Shown: piece by piece, positions 1 to 10,717 of the stretch
How positions within the stretch are numbered: the first letter of the stretch is position 1
How the letters are laid out: each line of letters opens with the position of its first letter
DNA from: Gnetum montanum
Lineage: Eukaryota; Streptophyta; Gnetopsida; Gnetales; Gnetaceae
Direction of reading: 5' to 3'
Assembly (NCBI GenBank): GCA_015680685.1
Contig: MNCI01014438.1
Span: forward strand, 116,283-180,282
DNA: 64,000 bases
Notes under the pieces: generated by a model
Databases searched by the model: none
Seen by the model: the letters and a program-made list of their open reading frames with translations, nothing else
Told to the model about the DNA's origin: nothing
Made by a program: the position numbers and the translations under genes

Positions 1-2358
1 ATATAGCCTTTGAACCAAAAAATGTAATCTCTAAACCTGGATGAGATTTCCATAGGCTGGGCAATCATTCCATCATATCCTTTCCTTCATTTTAAAATTG
101 TTCGAAACAAAAATGTACGGCGTAACCTCTAGGGGCAGACCTCCACGGCGTAGCAGAAGAATTACAACCATGACGAAAGCTATTTATTGCTTACAGGATT
201 GGCATGGGCATGATTGTAATCGATACTAAATAGATAACCATATGATAGAATTTTGAACCATAAATGGAATAATTTATACAGAAATAAGTATATAAATCGA
301 ATGTTTATAATTTTCTACGGTCCCCTCTCATTGTGAATTCATGAGTCACCTGTCATTACCGGTACCCTTCAACGAGGAAAGGTAAATTTTGGTACTTTCT
401 GTTTTTTATGCAATTTAAAAGTCAAGATAAATCATTATCAGGCTTCATGCACTTTAGATTTGCTCTTAAACAATTTATTTTTAACAAGAATATTTAGAAA
501 TTAAATGCTTAGAACAAACTTTTCAATTTCATTGTGGAATAAAATTTGTGAGTTATATACAAAGATAATTGACAATCTTTAATTTTAAAGAAGACCAGAT
601 GATATACTTGAATGTTTATAAGAATTTTATAATTCTAAGATTGAAATATAACTTTTGAGAATGTTAGGTTTTTTACATAGGCTAATAAATTTGAAAATTT
701 CTTGAATCTTATACTTAAAGCCTAAATTCATATTTCACATACTCACAAAAAAAGGGAAACATTAAGAAGCTAGCAAGTACAAGAAAATAAATTTTGAAAA
801 AGCTAATCGAAGGTCTTTAAAAGCAATATCATACAAAAACATTGTAATAAAACTAAGATAAAAGATCAATCAAGTAAAAACTTATATTTTAACCATATCC
901 CATGTAACACTTGTCTCAGCATACTTAGTTGTTGGAATAGAACATATAATTGCAACCCACAAGCCATATTCTCTAACCAAGTGAGCAATGTCTCACCAAC
1001 CAAAACTATAACCAATAAGGTTGTTCTTCAAAAAGTACAAATAATAAAATTTGTCACAAAACTTGCTATCATATGATCCATAAAAGTTATTATCATTGCA
1101 CACATTATTGCAATTACATTGGCACCATGTTTTTAAGTTTAATGAAAGTATTATGAAAGTTTATGTTGGTTATATGTCCAATAGTATTTACCACCAAGAC
1201 AAAATCAAATCTATAACTTGGAGTTTCCAAATTCAAAGTCTTACCACCAGGCTAGCACCTCATTGTTAGGGTAATTTTTTAACAATATTTACTAGTCTAT
1301 GTAGTGACACAAAAATTTGACGCTTGAAGAATCAAAGATTCTAGTGCAAAACAGTTTGACTCATAGATCCACGAGCCTTGAAAAGGATTTGCGAGCACCT
1401 CAAATGGTCTTGTTGATTACTTGAGGACTTGGAAGGTCTATTGCTGGGTATTACGAAAATAATCGAAAAATGTGCAAGATAATGTTTTGAACACTAAGTT
1501 TAGGAATAGTTAGATACATAACATAACATGGCCAACAAAGAAACTGCAAAATATATTAAATGCTCTAACTTTTTCAAAGGAGAATGAAGGTTTTAGAGAA
1601 ATAACTTTAAGGCTTGATGCAGACAACAGAGTGAGCTTTGCAAATGATCTATACCTGTCTTCCTTTGCTAATATGCTCTTAAAAGTTGTTCTCCATAGGT
1701 TCTTTCTGCTCTGATAATCTGCAGTAGTTGGGATATGGTTGTGGACTTTTGCTTTTGCTCTACTCCAAAAGTCTCAAGTTCAATTGAAAACAAAAATGAT
1801 TCAAAAGTCCTTCAAAAGAAGTAAACTTTGGTTTCAATAGACTATGCACATCCTGATTTCTTGCTAGTTGATTTTGCCATGATTGCTACCAAATTTATGA
1901 CAAATTCTGCAACTTTTGGTGGCCAACATTTTTGGACTTTTTAGGTTTGAAATACCAATATAGATGATATTTTCCACCACCTAAACTTGCAAATGTCATC
2001 ACCAATGTACGGAGCTTTTCCTGCCAAATTTGGTGGTAGATTTGGGCTATTTTCATGGCCCAAATTCCAACATATAAGCCACCAACGTTTTTGACTTTTT
2101 GCTACCAATTTTGGTAGTGTATTTACATTTTGGGCCTTCATACGTTAGTATAAATGAAATTTCTAGTATATAAACTGAAAATTCCATCTTACACATTGAA
2201 AGTTTGTCTAAAATTTTGCGATAATAAGGCCACAAGATAGGATTTTTGATGGCAAAATAGGTAACTGTTTTTACCTTTAAATTCCTATCAAATTACAATG
2301 TAAGTTCTTCATTTTGAGGCTCTTCATGCAAAATGCAAATTTTCTTTGGGATGTTTCA
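1..2358 (-). mobile_element. Putative 3' LTR of element A plus AT-rich flank; left edge not found
   Basis: Read on the minus strand, the sequence leaving 2358 begins TGAAACATCCC. This resembles the LTR start of element C (TGAAACACCAC) and follows a purine-rich tract and a hairpin like those of elements C and F. I therefore take 2358 as the inner edge of element A's 3' LTR. The rest of the stretch is AT-rich with no coding signal I can support. Around 1900-2110 there is a loose two-unit repeat of a 'CCAACATTTTTGGACTTTTT'-like block. The outer LTR edge and a target duplication were not located. Confidence 0.35.
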
Positions 2359-2412
2359 TTAGCCCCTCTTTGTTGATGGTTGGAGGATTGACTCGAGAGA
2401 CATCAACAAGAA
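2359..2412 (-). promoter_or_regulatory. Hairpin and polypurine tract at the 3' end of element A
   Basis: On the minus strand the core arms GTTGATG and CATCAAC pair over a loop of about 20 bases, with further partial pairing outside. The right arm runs into AAAGAGGGGC, a good polypurine tract for plus-strand priming, just before the LTR edge at 2358. The same arrangement occurs in element C (34796-34848) and element F (41219-41272). Confidence 0.5.
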
Positions 2413-3539
2413 ATGCAAAGCACCACTACAAGTTCATCACCAACGCTTCCTCTCCACACTTGATTCTGTAGCTATTGAACCATGCCTAGGAGTGCTCACG
2501 ATAGTGAAATAAGGTCACGAAGGAATGTTATGAGTTTGAGATGAGATAAAAGATATATTGGTTATTGGGGAATGGTCACATGAACTAACAAGGAATTTCA
2601 AATGTTGACATCATCGTTATGGTATGATGGCGATGTTTTTGTTGAACAAGGTCTTCATGCTTCATGCTTCATGCTCATATTGTTGGTTACCCAATGATGT
2701 GTTAGAAGAACCAGCATTCCACTCTTGGGATTTTTTAGTCACTCAGCTCCCTCCTTTGTTTGTTTGGAGCTATTGATTTGACTTTAGGCTTCATTTTCCT
2801 CTTTGGCTTTCTTGGAAATTTGCTTCTCCATTCTTTTTTTTTTTTGTGAATAAAACCTTCATTGGGTTTCATTGTTAAGGTTGATTTTTTGTTTTGTTTT
2901 TTTTTTTTTTTCATTGAATGAGATCTGTTACATTCAAAAAACTTGATGGTGAAGCATGTCGAAGGAGATGTCACATGATCATGGTGCATGAGTGTTGAAC
3001 ATGGGTCTTCATTGTTACAAGGTAAAGAATGTTGTACCTTGGAGATGAGGATATATTTCAAGGGCGGTAATATGAGTGATATGAGGCAAGAACTCTTGGC
3101 ATATTTGGACAAGCTAATTGAATCTTGTGCATTGAGGTTGTGTGGTAACTCACTACTACGATGAGTCATGCCTCTGCGATGACTCTGAGCTTTATCCGGC
3201 AAGCACAAATCCAAGAGAACAAGAAAACAAGTCAAAGAATACATGTGATCACAAGAGATTGCATAATGTCACATGATATTACAAGTAGAATACAAGCCAT
3301 TGTTGGTTACAATTGGTATGACATGAAAAATCTGTATTTTGTGTCATAGATTTATACAAAGTTTTCAGTTCCTTGAATTGCCAAAAAGAAAAGATAAAGA
3401 GGTAACACATGCTTTCTTATTGTAAGCTACAAAGATCATTGATGTAAATCATTCTTTCATACTTGTAAACAAAGGAAAACAAGGGCTATAGAAAAATAGT
3501 TTAGCATTAGATATAATAAGGTTTAATATAGGAATGGTT
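2413..3539. other. 3' untranslated or unassigned stretch between the integrase and the 3' LTR of element A
   Basis: No recognisable gene. A 169-codon open frame on the minus strand (2735-3244) is the longest here, but its lysine runs are translated from two oligo-T tracts (about 2834-2847 and 2897-2911) and it matches no family I know. A small TTCATGC micro-repeat (three units) sits near 2650-2675. By position this is the 3' untranslated part of element A. Confidence 0.35.
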
Positions 3540-4650
3540 GACCAGATTGGCCAATTCATTTCCATCCATGTCCATTAGTCTGAATGCTCTATTTTCATAA
3601 AATTTGGTAACTAAGAAAGGTCCTTCCTAATTAGCTGAGAACTTGTTTGCATATTCATGAATGACCTTAGGGACAAGGTCTCCTTCCTTGACTTTTCTTC
3701 TATTCAAATCATGATGATGCTATCATTTCTACCTTGATATCATTTGATGTGAGCAAGCGTTTGTATTTTGTTGCTTCTTTACAGAATCAATGTCAATGGT
3801 ACATAGCTTCTTATTTTATTCACCATTGATGAAGTTAGGTATAGCTACCCTTAAGGATGGCACCTACAATACAAGAGGCAAGACAACTTCAAATCCATAA
3901 ACAAGGCTATACGGGGTGGCTCTAGTTGTGGTTCTAAAGATTGTTCTATATGCCCAAAGTGCATGTACAAGTTCATGCCACTAGCATTTGCTATTGTTTA
4001 GCATTTTTTGAGGAGATTTATGATGATTTTGTTGTTGGGTTTAGCTTACTGATTGGCTTGTGAATAATACGGTGATGAAAAGGAATGCCTGATGCTTAAT
4101 TGTTGACAAAAGGTTTACGTTTCTTGACTATTGAACTATGGTTCAACATTTGTGACTATGGTTAAAGGTATGTCAAAATGGAACACTATATTATCTAATA
4201 AAAAGTGACAAACTTGGTTGAGATGTTGTTTTCCTTATAGAAATAGCTTTAACCCATTTTGTAAAATATTTGGTTGTAATTATGATGAAGCTATGCCGTA
4301 TAGAAGACTTAGGTGTTATAGGGCCAATAATGTTGATTCCCCATTGAAATGGTCATGTGATCTGAGTAGTGTGTAACTCAAATGGTGGCACATGTAGTAA
4401 GTTACTATGACATTGGTAGGCATCATAAGTTTTAACCTTATGCAAGAAAGCGATTTCCATATAGGAACAATAGTGTCCTAACTATCTAATCTTTGTGGCC
4501 ATGGCTTTGGGTCCTATATGTCCTCCACATATGCCCTTGTGAACTTGCGCAAGGACTATGCAAGCTTTGGTTTTATCCAAGCACACTAACAATATGCCAT
4601 CATACGACCTTCGACATAATGTGTTATCAACCACAATGACATATGGTTTT
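3540..4650 (-). pseudogene. Integrase remnant of element A
   Basis: Retroviral-type integrase, which inserts element cDNA into the genome. On the minus strand the zinc-binding N-terminus reads VHKGICGGHIGPKAMATK (about 4490-4550). The core begins near GINIIGPI (about 4335), where the family normally has Asp, so the first catalytic residue is Asn. The late core reads WHELVHALWAYRT, followed by TRATPYSLVYG (about 3890-3960). The C-terminal GPY/F module appears as EGPFLVTKF (about 3605-3635), with the preceding Trp codon changed to TAG. Several stops and at least one frameshift lie between these blocks. Confidence 0.8.
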
Positions 4651-4970
4651 GATCTTTTATGTACAACATCCTTTTGAAAGGCAATTAAGTTCTATGGAGA
4701 TTCATCATGCATCGGGTCATATTTAATGTTGTCATACCACTTTTGTTGAGGGACATTGTCAATAGTGGCTATAGCGGTGCTTTCAATGTTCTACATAATG
4801 GAAAGATCATAGTTCTTCATCAAGGAAGGTAACTTGCTAAATACATTTGACATCTCACTTGGGGCCAAGGTTGTAATGGCATTAGCTAAGGTGTTCTTGA
4901 TTCAGGGTATGTGTTGGATGCTAATATTTATAAACTATAGCATGAGTTTCTTGGCTAGATCACAGAAAGA
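4651..4970 (-). pseudogene. Linker between second RNase H and integrase of element A
   Basis: Minus-strand reading gives a degenerate version of the linker seen more clearly in element B (17118-17333): a WYDD-like block, then a stretch ending VVDNTLCRRSYDGIL just before the integrase zinc finger. The same VVDNTLC..SYDGIL block also opens the inverted fragment at 16765. This linker has no known activity of its own. Confidence 0.6.
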
Positions 4971-5240
4971 TTATAAATGTTTGGCTTTGCACATGTAAAC
5001 CTTAGTTACTTGGTTAACTATAAGTTGCAAATCATCTTTTATCATCAAACATTTGATCCCTTGGTTACGAGCTACCATCATTCCTTTGAGTAACCCTTCA
5101 TATTTTGCTATGTTGTTGGTACATGAAAATTGAAAATGATAAGGGAAAGATTGGATCATACTAGAGGGTGATATTATGATGGCGGCAACATAGGTCCTAT
5201 GGGAAGTTGAAGCTCCATCAAAGTGCATGATGACCTCATA
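4971..5240 (-). pseudogene. Archaeal-type RNase H domain of element A
   Basis: Second RNase H of Tat-type elements, which degrades the RNA strand of the RNA:DNA hybrid. An uninterrupted 85-codon frame starts MHFDGAST, keeping the first catalytic Asp. It continues with FSCTNNIAKYEGLLKGM, where the TNN-AEYE signature has Lys for the usual residue before Tyr. KDDLQLIVNQVTKVYMCK matches the D-SQLVVNQV block. This is the best preserved part of element A. Confidence 0.8.
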
Positions 5241-5640
5241 ACCTTAGGATACCTTGTTAAGAATATTGAAATGCTCATCAGGGAACTTAGGATTGATGGC
5301 TGCGTTGTTCTCAATTATGGAAGTTATAAGTTGTGTCTATAGCTTGACCTTTTGTTGAGGCTTGGGAAATGTATGATGTTGACTTAGCACCTAAAAAGGA
5401 AGTGTCTCCACTTATTCAAGGAGAAGAATAGGGCTAGGCAATACTTCTTGACCCTTGTGTATCAGGTCTTGTAAGCTATCAACACATGTCTTAAGTAGTA
5501 AACTCCACTCCATCATCTTGTTTTTAATAGAGTAAAGAGGCTAAGGATGTATCAAAGATTGTGAGGTAGATGTCAAATCATTTGTCCTTCTATGGTGGGT
5601 ACATAGTGGATAGTTGGAACATCTCTTGCTTAATGTTATC
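5241..5640 (-). pseudogene. First RNase H (gypsy-type) of element A
   Basis: Degenerate gypsy RNase H between RT and the archaeal-type domain. Across frames one can read YTRVKKYCLALFFSLNKWRH (about 5405-5465), matching the Y-x-EK-LALVFA-KLR-YL block that is cleaner in element B. Frameshifts and TAG codons break it. Position and motif support the call, but no active-site set can be assembled. Confidence 0.65.
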
Positions 5641-6308
5641 AAAGACTTATTCTCATTGGTTAGTCCACAATAAACTCTCTTTTTAAGAAAGTGTTGCATG
5701 GGTCGTAGCTTATCTATAAGTCTTGAGATGAACCTATGAATAAATTGCAATATACATTGTAATCCCCATAGCTCCTTAAGATTAGTAGGTGTTGCCAAAC
5801 TGGTTATGGCCTTAACCATATCAGGATTGACACGTATCCTTGCCTCAAATACTATGAAACCAAGCATCTTACCTATTTTGATACCAAAGACATACTTCTT
5901 AGGATTAAGTCTAAGTTTGTATTTGAGATACTGTTGGAGTAATAAGTCAAGGTCATGTGCATGGTTCTTGGCTATCTTAGACTTGATTACTATGTCATCA
6001 ACATAATTGTTACGAAATCCTAGCATGTAGCCACTAAATATGTAGTTCATGGCTCATTGATAGGATGCACCCACATTCTTTAGACCAAATGGCATCATGG
6101 TATAACAAAAGGTTCCCCAACAGGTCATGAAGGTCATGTATAATTGATGCTTTGGATTGATCCTAACTTGGTTGTATTCTGAGAACCCATCCATGAAGGA
6201 TAGTAATGCATGACTAGCCATAGTATCGATGAGTTGATCAATACTAGGAAATGGAAAATCATCTTTAATGGTTACCTTATTAAGGTCTTGGAAATCAATA
6301 CAAATATG
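5541..6308 (-). pseudogene. Reverse transcriptase, palm and C-terminal part, element A
   Basis: RT copies element RNA into cDNA. Minus-strand blocks in order: ICIDFQDLNKVTIKDDFPFP, SFMDGFSEYNQVRINPKHQ, GTFCYTMMPFGLKN, then NNYVDDIVIKSK (about 5985-6010), which keeps the catalytic YVDD box. LRLNPKKYVFGIKIGKMLGF follows. The reading frame is open for 169 codons from 6050 to 5541. The N-terminal part of the domain lies on the other side of the inserted segment (6306-6859). Confidence 0.85.
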
Positions 6309-6859
6309 AATTGTGACATTTGGTTCCTAGATGTCATGGAAAACATCAAATATATGTTATATTAGACATTATGCATAAGAAGACACTATACCAAATGTGA
6401 AATATATGTAACATTCGACATTATGTGTAAAGGAAATAACAGAGAAAGTGCAAAAAGAAAAAGAAAAGAATGCTTTATTGATATGAAATAGAGTATCTAG
6501 ATCATGCTCTAAGAGTGTTCCTTGGAGTTTTCTTCCTTTGGCATCCATCCCTTGAAGGCAATCTAGAATTTCCATCACTGTTAGACCTATAACTCGACCA
6601 GAAGGAATGGCCAATCCACTTCCTATCCTGCTTCACCTAGCTCTTGTGACTTCCCTGTACTAGCTTTGCCACTCCATGTTGGCATGACTTGTAACTGTAG
6701 GTATAAATGCCTTAGGTCAAACCCCCAAAGGTTACCTAAAGAGACATGTTTGTTATTACAACATGCCCTTTTGATTTTTATTACGATAACAATAACACTT
6801 ATTATGAAAAGGCATCATCTTCATTAGGTAGCAACATCACTTAGCAATGCTAATGTGAC
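6306..6859. mobile_element. Segment of about 550 bp inserted in the RT of element A
   Basis: In element B the RT reads straight from PKKNGSI into CIDFQDLN (about 18880-18920). In element A about 550 bp separate these two blocks. ACAAAT occurs at 6300-6305 and again at 6860-6865, a possible 6-bp target duplication. The ends (GTGACATT near 6313; its near reverse complement ending near 6859) may be short imperfect terminal inverted repeats. Inside, a unit of about 50 bp is present twice (about 6346-6385 and 6397-6432). No coding signal is convincing. A small non-autonomous DNA transposon is the likeliest explanation, but the family is unknown. Confidence 0.45.
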
Positions 6860-7480
6860 ACAAATGCTTCCATTCTTCTTAGGAAATACCACTATGTTGG
6901 ATACCCAATCAATGTAATCAACAACTTGGATGAAATTAGCTTGGTAGAGTTTCTTGATCTCATCACGAACTACTAAGGATAAATTTGGTGTAACTTTACG
7001 AAATTTTTTTAACGAGTTTAATAGTAAGATTGAATATGATATTGTGTTGCATTCATTTGTGGGTCAAGTCTTAACATGTCCTCTTATGTTCAAGAAAATG
7101 CTTTAATATTATTTTGAAGGACCTTGATGATGTCTTGAGCCTACTATGGTTCGAGTGAGGAAATTAGTTAAAGCATTTTCTCCTCACCATTGTATGTTGT
7201 GATAGGAACCTTAGCTAGAGTGTCCTTAGTAATGTTAGTGGCCTTGAGGTCAAGGGTTTTAACTATGTGCTCAAGCCATTCAAAGAAACTTTTCTATTGA
7301 GGCTACATGATCAAATAGTTTTTTAGGCTCAAGATCTAGGTAACCAAGGTCAACGGATTATTTTGCATCATTGTAAGGTCCATCTAGGCATAGAGGCAAG
7401 CTAAATTCCATCCATGTATCTATGTTCTAATCTTGCACATTAACCAAAAGCACATTAAGTGGTAACTATGTGATATGATT
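6860..7480 (-). pseudogene. Pre-RT region and RT N-terminus of element A
   Basis: The minus-strand reading begins near 7470 with LPLNVLLVNVQD, followed by DTWMEFSLPLCLDGPYNDAK, a conserved segment upstream of RT. It then reaches the RT entry block and ends YIDWVSNIVVFPKKNGSI at 6870. Element B has the same segment at 19020-19500. The reading contains several TAG and TGA stops. No aspartic protease motif precedes it. Confidence 0.7.
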
Positions 7481-7482
7481 TG

Positions 7483-8060
7483 CTAAATAATTCTAAAATA
7501 ATGTAAAATGACATAGTAATAGAACACTATGATACACAATAATGTCCAATCAAAATAAGACAAGGTGTAACAAGGGCAAGTAACATCGTAAATGATAGAA
7601 AATGATAGAAAATGATATTTAGTTATGTCAAATGAAGGTGACATGAGGTCAAATATGATCAATGTATCAAAATGAGGCGAAATGATATTACAATAATGAA
7701 AAATGACATAAAATGGGGTCAAAATGGTTTAAAATGATATCAAATGAAGTTGTAACAATGAAGAAATAATGTCAAATGATGAAAAATGATGTCAAGATGG
7801 TTTTAAATGATGTTGAATGGTCTTCAACATGGCCAAAGGAAGTCATTATTGTGAAAAATGACATAAAATGATACAAATGATTCTAAAATGAGGTAAAGCA
7901 ACATCAAGAAGGACCAACTAGGGTCGAATGGTGTCAAAAATGGTACAAAATGTTATGAAATGACATCAAATGATACCAAATGAGATCAAATGATGTTAAT
8001 TGGGTCAAACTTGGTCAAATAAGGTTGCATCAGGCTAAAAATAGTATATATAAAAATAAT
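7483..8060. repeat. Diverged array of AAATGATRTCAAATGA-like units
   Basis: Dense degenerate repetition of AAATGAT, GTCAAATGA and AAAATGACAT words on the plus strand, with no stable long period. It replaces the place where gag and protease would be expected upstream of element A's pol. Open frames on the minus strand here are by-products of the repeat. Confidence 0.6.
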
Positions 8061-8420
8061 TTATTTTTATTTAAGATTTTTATAATTGGAACAACTAATT
8101 TAATGAAAATGAATTATAACTTGTCAAAATAGTTGAAAACTTAAAGAAAATATGTTGCAATTTGTTAAAATTGATAAAAATATAAGGAAAATAGGTTGGA
8201 AATTGTCAAAATTAGTAAAAGCTAGAGAAAACAAGTTGTAAATTGTCAAAAATAATAAAAAAGCTAAAGAAAATAGATTTTAATTATTAAATAATTAAAA
8301 AATAGAAAAACTAATAAAACAAAGAAAAACTTGTAAAAATAGAAAAAGCTTGTGAAAATTAGTAGTAAACTACTAAAAAAGTGATTTTTTGTACCAAAAA
8401 TATTTTAAAAAGCTAAAACT
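8060..8420. repeat. A-rich array with a unit of about 55 bp
   Basis: Units of the type 'aattgtcaaaattagtaaa...gaaaata' recur at about 8110-8330 with heavy divergence. Strongly A-rich on the plus strand. No gene. Confidence 0.45.
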
Positions 8421-9755
8421 TGTTTTCCCAACGTGTAAAGTGTATTCCATCAATGTGTGGACATTGTGTATCATGTGCAAAACATGTGGGACCTATTTGG
8501 ACTATTTTCTAGCTAGATTGGTCAACTTTTGAGCCTTATTGTGTTGCACAAATTGATTTCTATATTGACCCAACATGTACAACCTAAAGCTTCAATAAGA
8601 AAACATCCCAAAACTCAACCCCAACGTTTGTAGGCTATTTTCCCAATGTGTAAATGTTACGACCGAAAACCTCAATCACTAGAAAAACTAAGGATCCTTG
8701 GTATAATAGTTTTCCAACCCTGAATCCCCAGGGTCTCTGTAAGAGAAATGGGATTCAAGGTGCCTTGGCTGGTCTGGTAGATCAACTAGGAACTTGTGAA
8801 ATGTGAAACGTGGAAATATAAAGAAATGAAATGAAAAACTAATAACAGATCTAAAAATAGTGCATAGATGATAAACAAATATATTTCATACACAAAACCC
8901 AAAACTTGAAACTCTATTGAGAAAGAAAATAAAGAATAAGTTTGAGAAATATGTATAAATGATGCATGGATGAGCAAAAAGGGGGTTCACTTATGCAAGA
9001 GTTCAAAGCCCATTGAAGCCAATGTGATCTGCTCCATGATCTGGGTGCTAAGCCATTGTTGATGCTATCAAACCTTCCATCACTACTGCAACCTCAGATC
9101 TACAAGTTCAGTCACTACTTGGGACGGGGGGGTGAGAAAAGTGGAAAATTTGGATGCCAAATTGCTCCATGTTGGGATTTGGGAATCCCAGAAGTGTGGT
9201 GTTGACACAAAAAATCTACAAATATCAAGGTGATTATGCTTTCACTATGGGGTTCAAGAGGATGCAAACATGGGAGATTGTAATAACCCTTAAGTGCTTG
9301 AAAATGTCCCAAGTGTGAAATTGTAAAAAATGGCTAAACTTTACTAAGAATTTTCTTGAATTCTGAGAAAAAAATTGCTGAACCACAAAAAAATTGTTGG
9401 AACCCGTAAATGGTGTTTGAGGTTGGCTTTTATAGGATCTTTGGGCCATGAATGAGGCTACAAATTGGCTACGATTTGGCTAAAAAATGGCTACAAATGG
9501 GCTGAAAAATGGCTGTAAATTTGATGTAAATTTTCTACAAATTGGTTGCCAAATTTAGGTGAGATGGATGCCCAAATTTGGGGGTTTACTATACATAGTA
9601 AGTGCTTTCCCCTAATGGCCGCATTTACTATAAATAGTAACAAGGGCACACCTTTCACACTGGAGATGAATGTTCCATGTTGATCTCTCCACCATGCTTG
9701 TTGAAGTGGCTAGTCAATGTTGAAGTACATGAATTGATGAATTTTTTCTTTTTGT
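8420..9755 (-). other. Unassigned stretch, LTR-like in places, with a minus-strand TATA box
   Basis: No protein family recognised. On the minus strand CCTATAAAAG (9427-9436) is a good TATA box followed by GC-poor leader-like sequence, as in plant LTRs. TGTTACGACC at 8651 could be an LTR end, but I could not find the partner end, a primer-binding site or a target duplication. Around 9465-9545 a short 'GGCTACAAATTGGCT' word is repeated four or five times. Confidence 0.3.
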
Positions 9756-10119
9756 AGCTTCCATGCTAGGGGATTGAATTTTCCATGCTAGGGGGAAAAA
9801 TTCCATGCTGGAGGGGGGATGTGGGATGGGTGTGTGTGTGTGTGTGTTGGGGGAGTTTCTAGGCTAGGGGGAAACTTCTTAATTTGAGGAAAAAAAGGTT
9901 CTATGCTAGGGGTAAAGTTTTCAATCTCTGCATTTGGTCTCCACATTGAAGGGAAAAAAGTTTCCAAAACCCCCATCCTTCCACACTGGGGCTAAGTGAG
10001 ATCTACCCCCTGCATGTGTTTCTAGTGTAGAAAAATGTATACCCCCATAAAATATATCAAAATACCTTTTTGGCATTCCAAAAGGCATTTTTGACACCCA
10101 AGCACAAATATAGACACTA
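9756..10119. repeat. CCATGCTAGG repeat region with a (GT)n tract, split by the LARD-like element
   Basis: Short units around CCATGCTAGGGGGAAA recur at about 9763, 9785, 9805, 9860 and 9910. A (TG)9-like microsatellite lies at about 9829-9848. These words match the core of the larger array at 20100-36480. The LARD-like element is inserted at 10119. Confidence 0.5.
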
Positions 10120-10703
10120 TGTAACAACGTTGCCCCGACGTTGCCCGACACCCTAAGGAATTCATGAAGATCTAATGGATATGGAGCGGAAGACCTGGGG
10201 AATACGCCTCAAGAAAGAAAGCATCTTACGAGTGAGTGCAAGCAGAAGCACAACTTCTTAACGTTCATGACCACACACCTCATGGAGTGTAACCAACTCC
10301 AAAATGAGGACCAAGCAAACAAGCACAGGGGGGACCTTGTAGAAAACATCAGTGAGAGGGGAGATGATGCACCTACAAGGGAAGGTGCCTCACCCCCAGA
10401 TCCCTCACGATCTGGTACAAAGTGTGGCTTGGCACCGCACCAAAACTATCCAGTCTTGGCTGCCTACATATCTACGACTGCCGTAGAATCAGGGCCATGT
10501 AGTTCTCCACGGAGAAGAGGGGAATGAAGAGGACTTAGAAGAGACTTGCAATAGGAGAGTGTCCTGTTGCTAGCTTGGTACCACCAAGCTAGGGTGGGTT
10601 TTTTTAACACTTGAGAGTCACCCGAGGGCACCTCAGAGTGTTCCATGGCCCCCGAACCATGGGGAGAGCCCAAGAGAACCACCACTCTGGGACATCTCTC
10701 ACA
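10120..10703 (-). repeat. 3' LTR of the LARD-like element
   Basis: 584 bp. On the minus strand it starts TGTGAGAG and ends GTTGTTACA (TG...CA termini). It differs from the partner LTR by scattered substitutions and small indels. No TATA box is obvious. Confidence 0.85.
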
Positions 10704-10717
10704 ATCCTCCCCCACAC
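10704..10717 (-). promoter_or_regulatory. Polypurine tract of the LARD-like element
   Basis: Minus strand GTGTGGGGGAGGAT immediately precedes the LTR start TGTGAGAG. This is the expected plus-strand priming site and fixes the element's orientation. Confidence 0.7.

Larger units (their letters stand above)
2359..7480 (-). mobile_element. Element A: Tat-like Ty3/gypsy retrotransposon, pol only, internal region
   Basis: Minus-strand pol in the order pre-RT, RT, RNase H, second (archaeal-type) RNase H, integrase, then 3' hairpin, polypurine tract and LTR edge. Two RNase H domains in this order are the hallmark of the plant Tat lineage. No gag or protease is visible upstream: from 7483 the sequence becomes low-complexity arrays. 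Stops and frameshifts occur throughout, and a foreign segment of about 550 bp splits the RT. The element is dead, but its domains are easy to follow and can be compared directly with element B (17080-19500). Confidence 0.8.

Noticed and set aside
2735-3244. 169-codon minus-strand frame with a Lys-rich C-terminus as a small nuclear protein gene
   Set aside because: The Lys runs come from oligo-T tracts, there is no family match or promoter context, and it lies in the 3' part of element A.
8651-9755. Complete solo LTR from 8651
   Set aside because: One plausible end and a TATA box are present, but no matching second end or target duplication was found.
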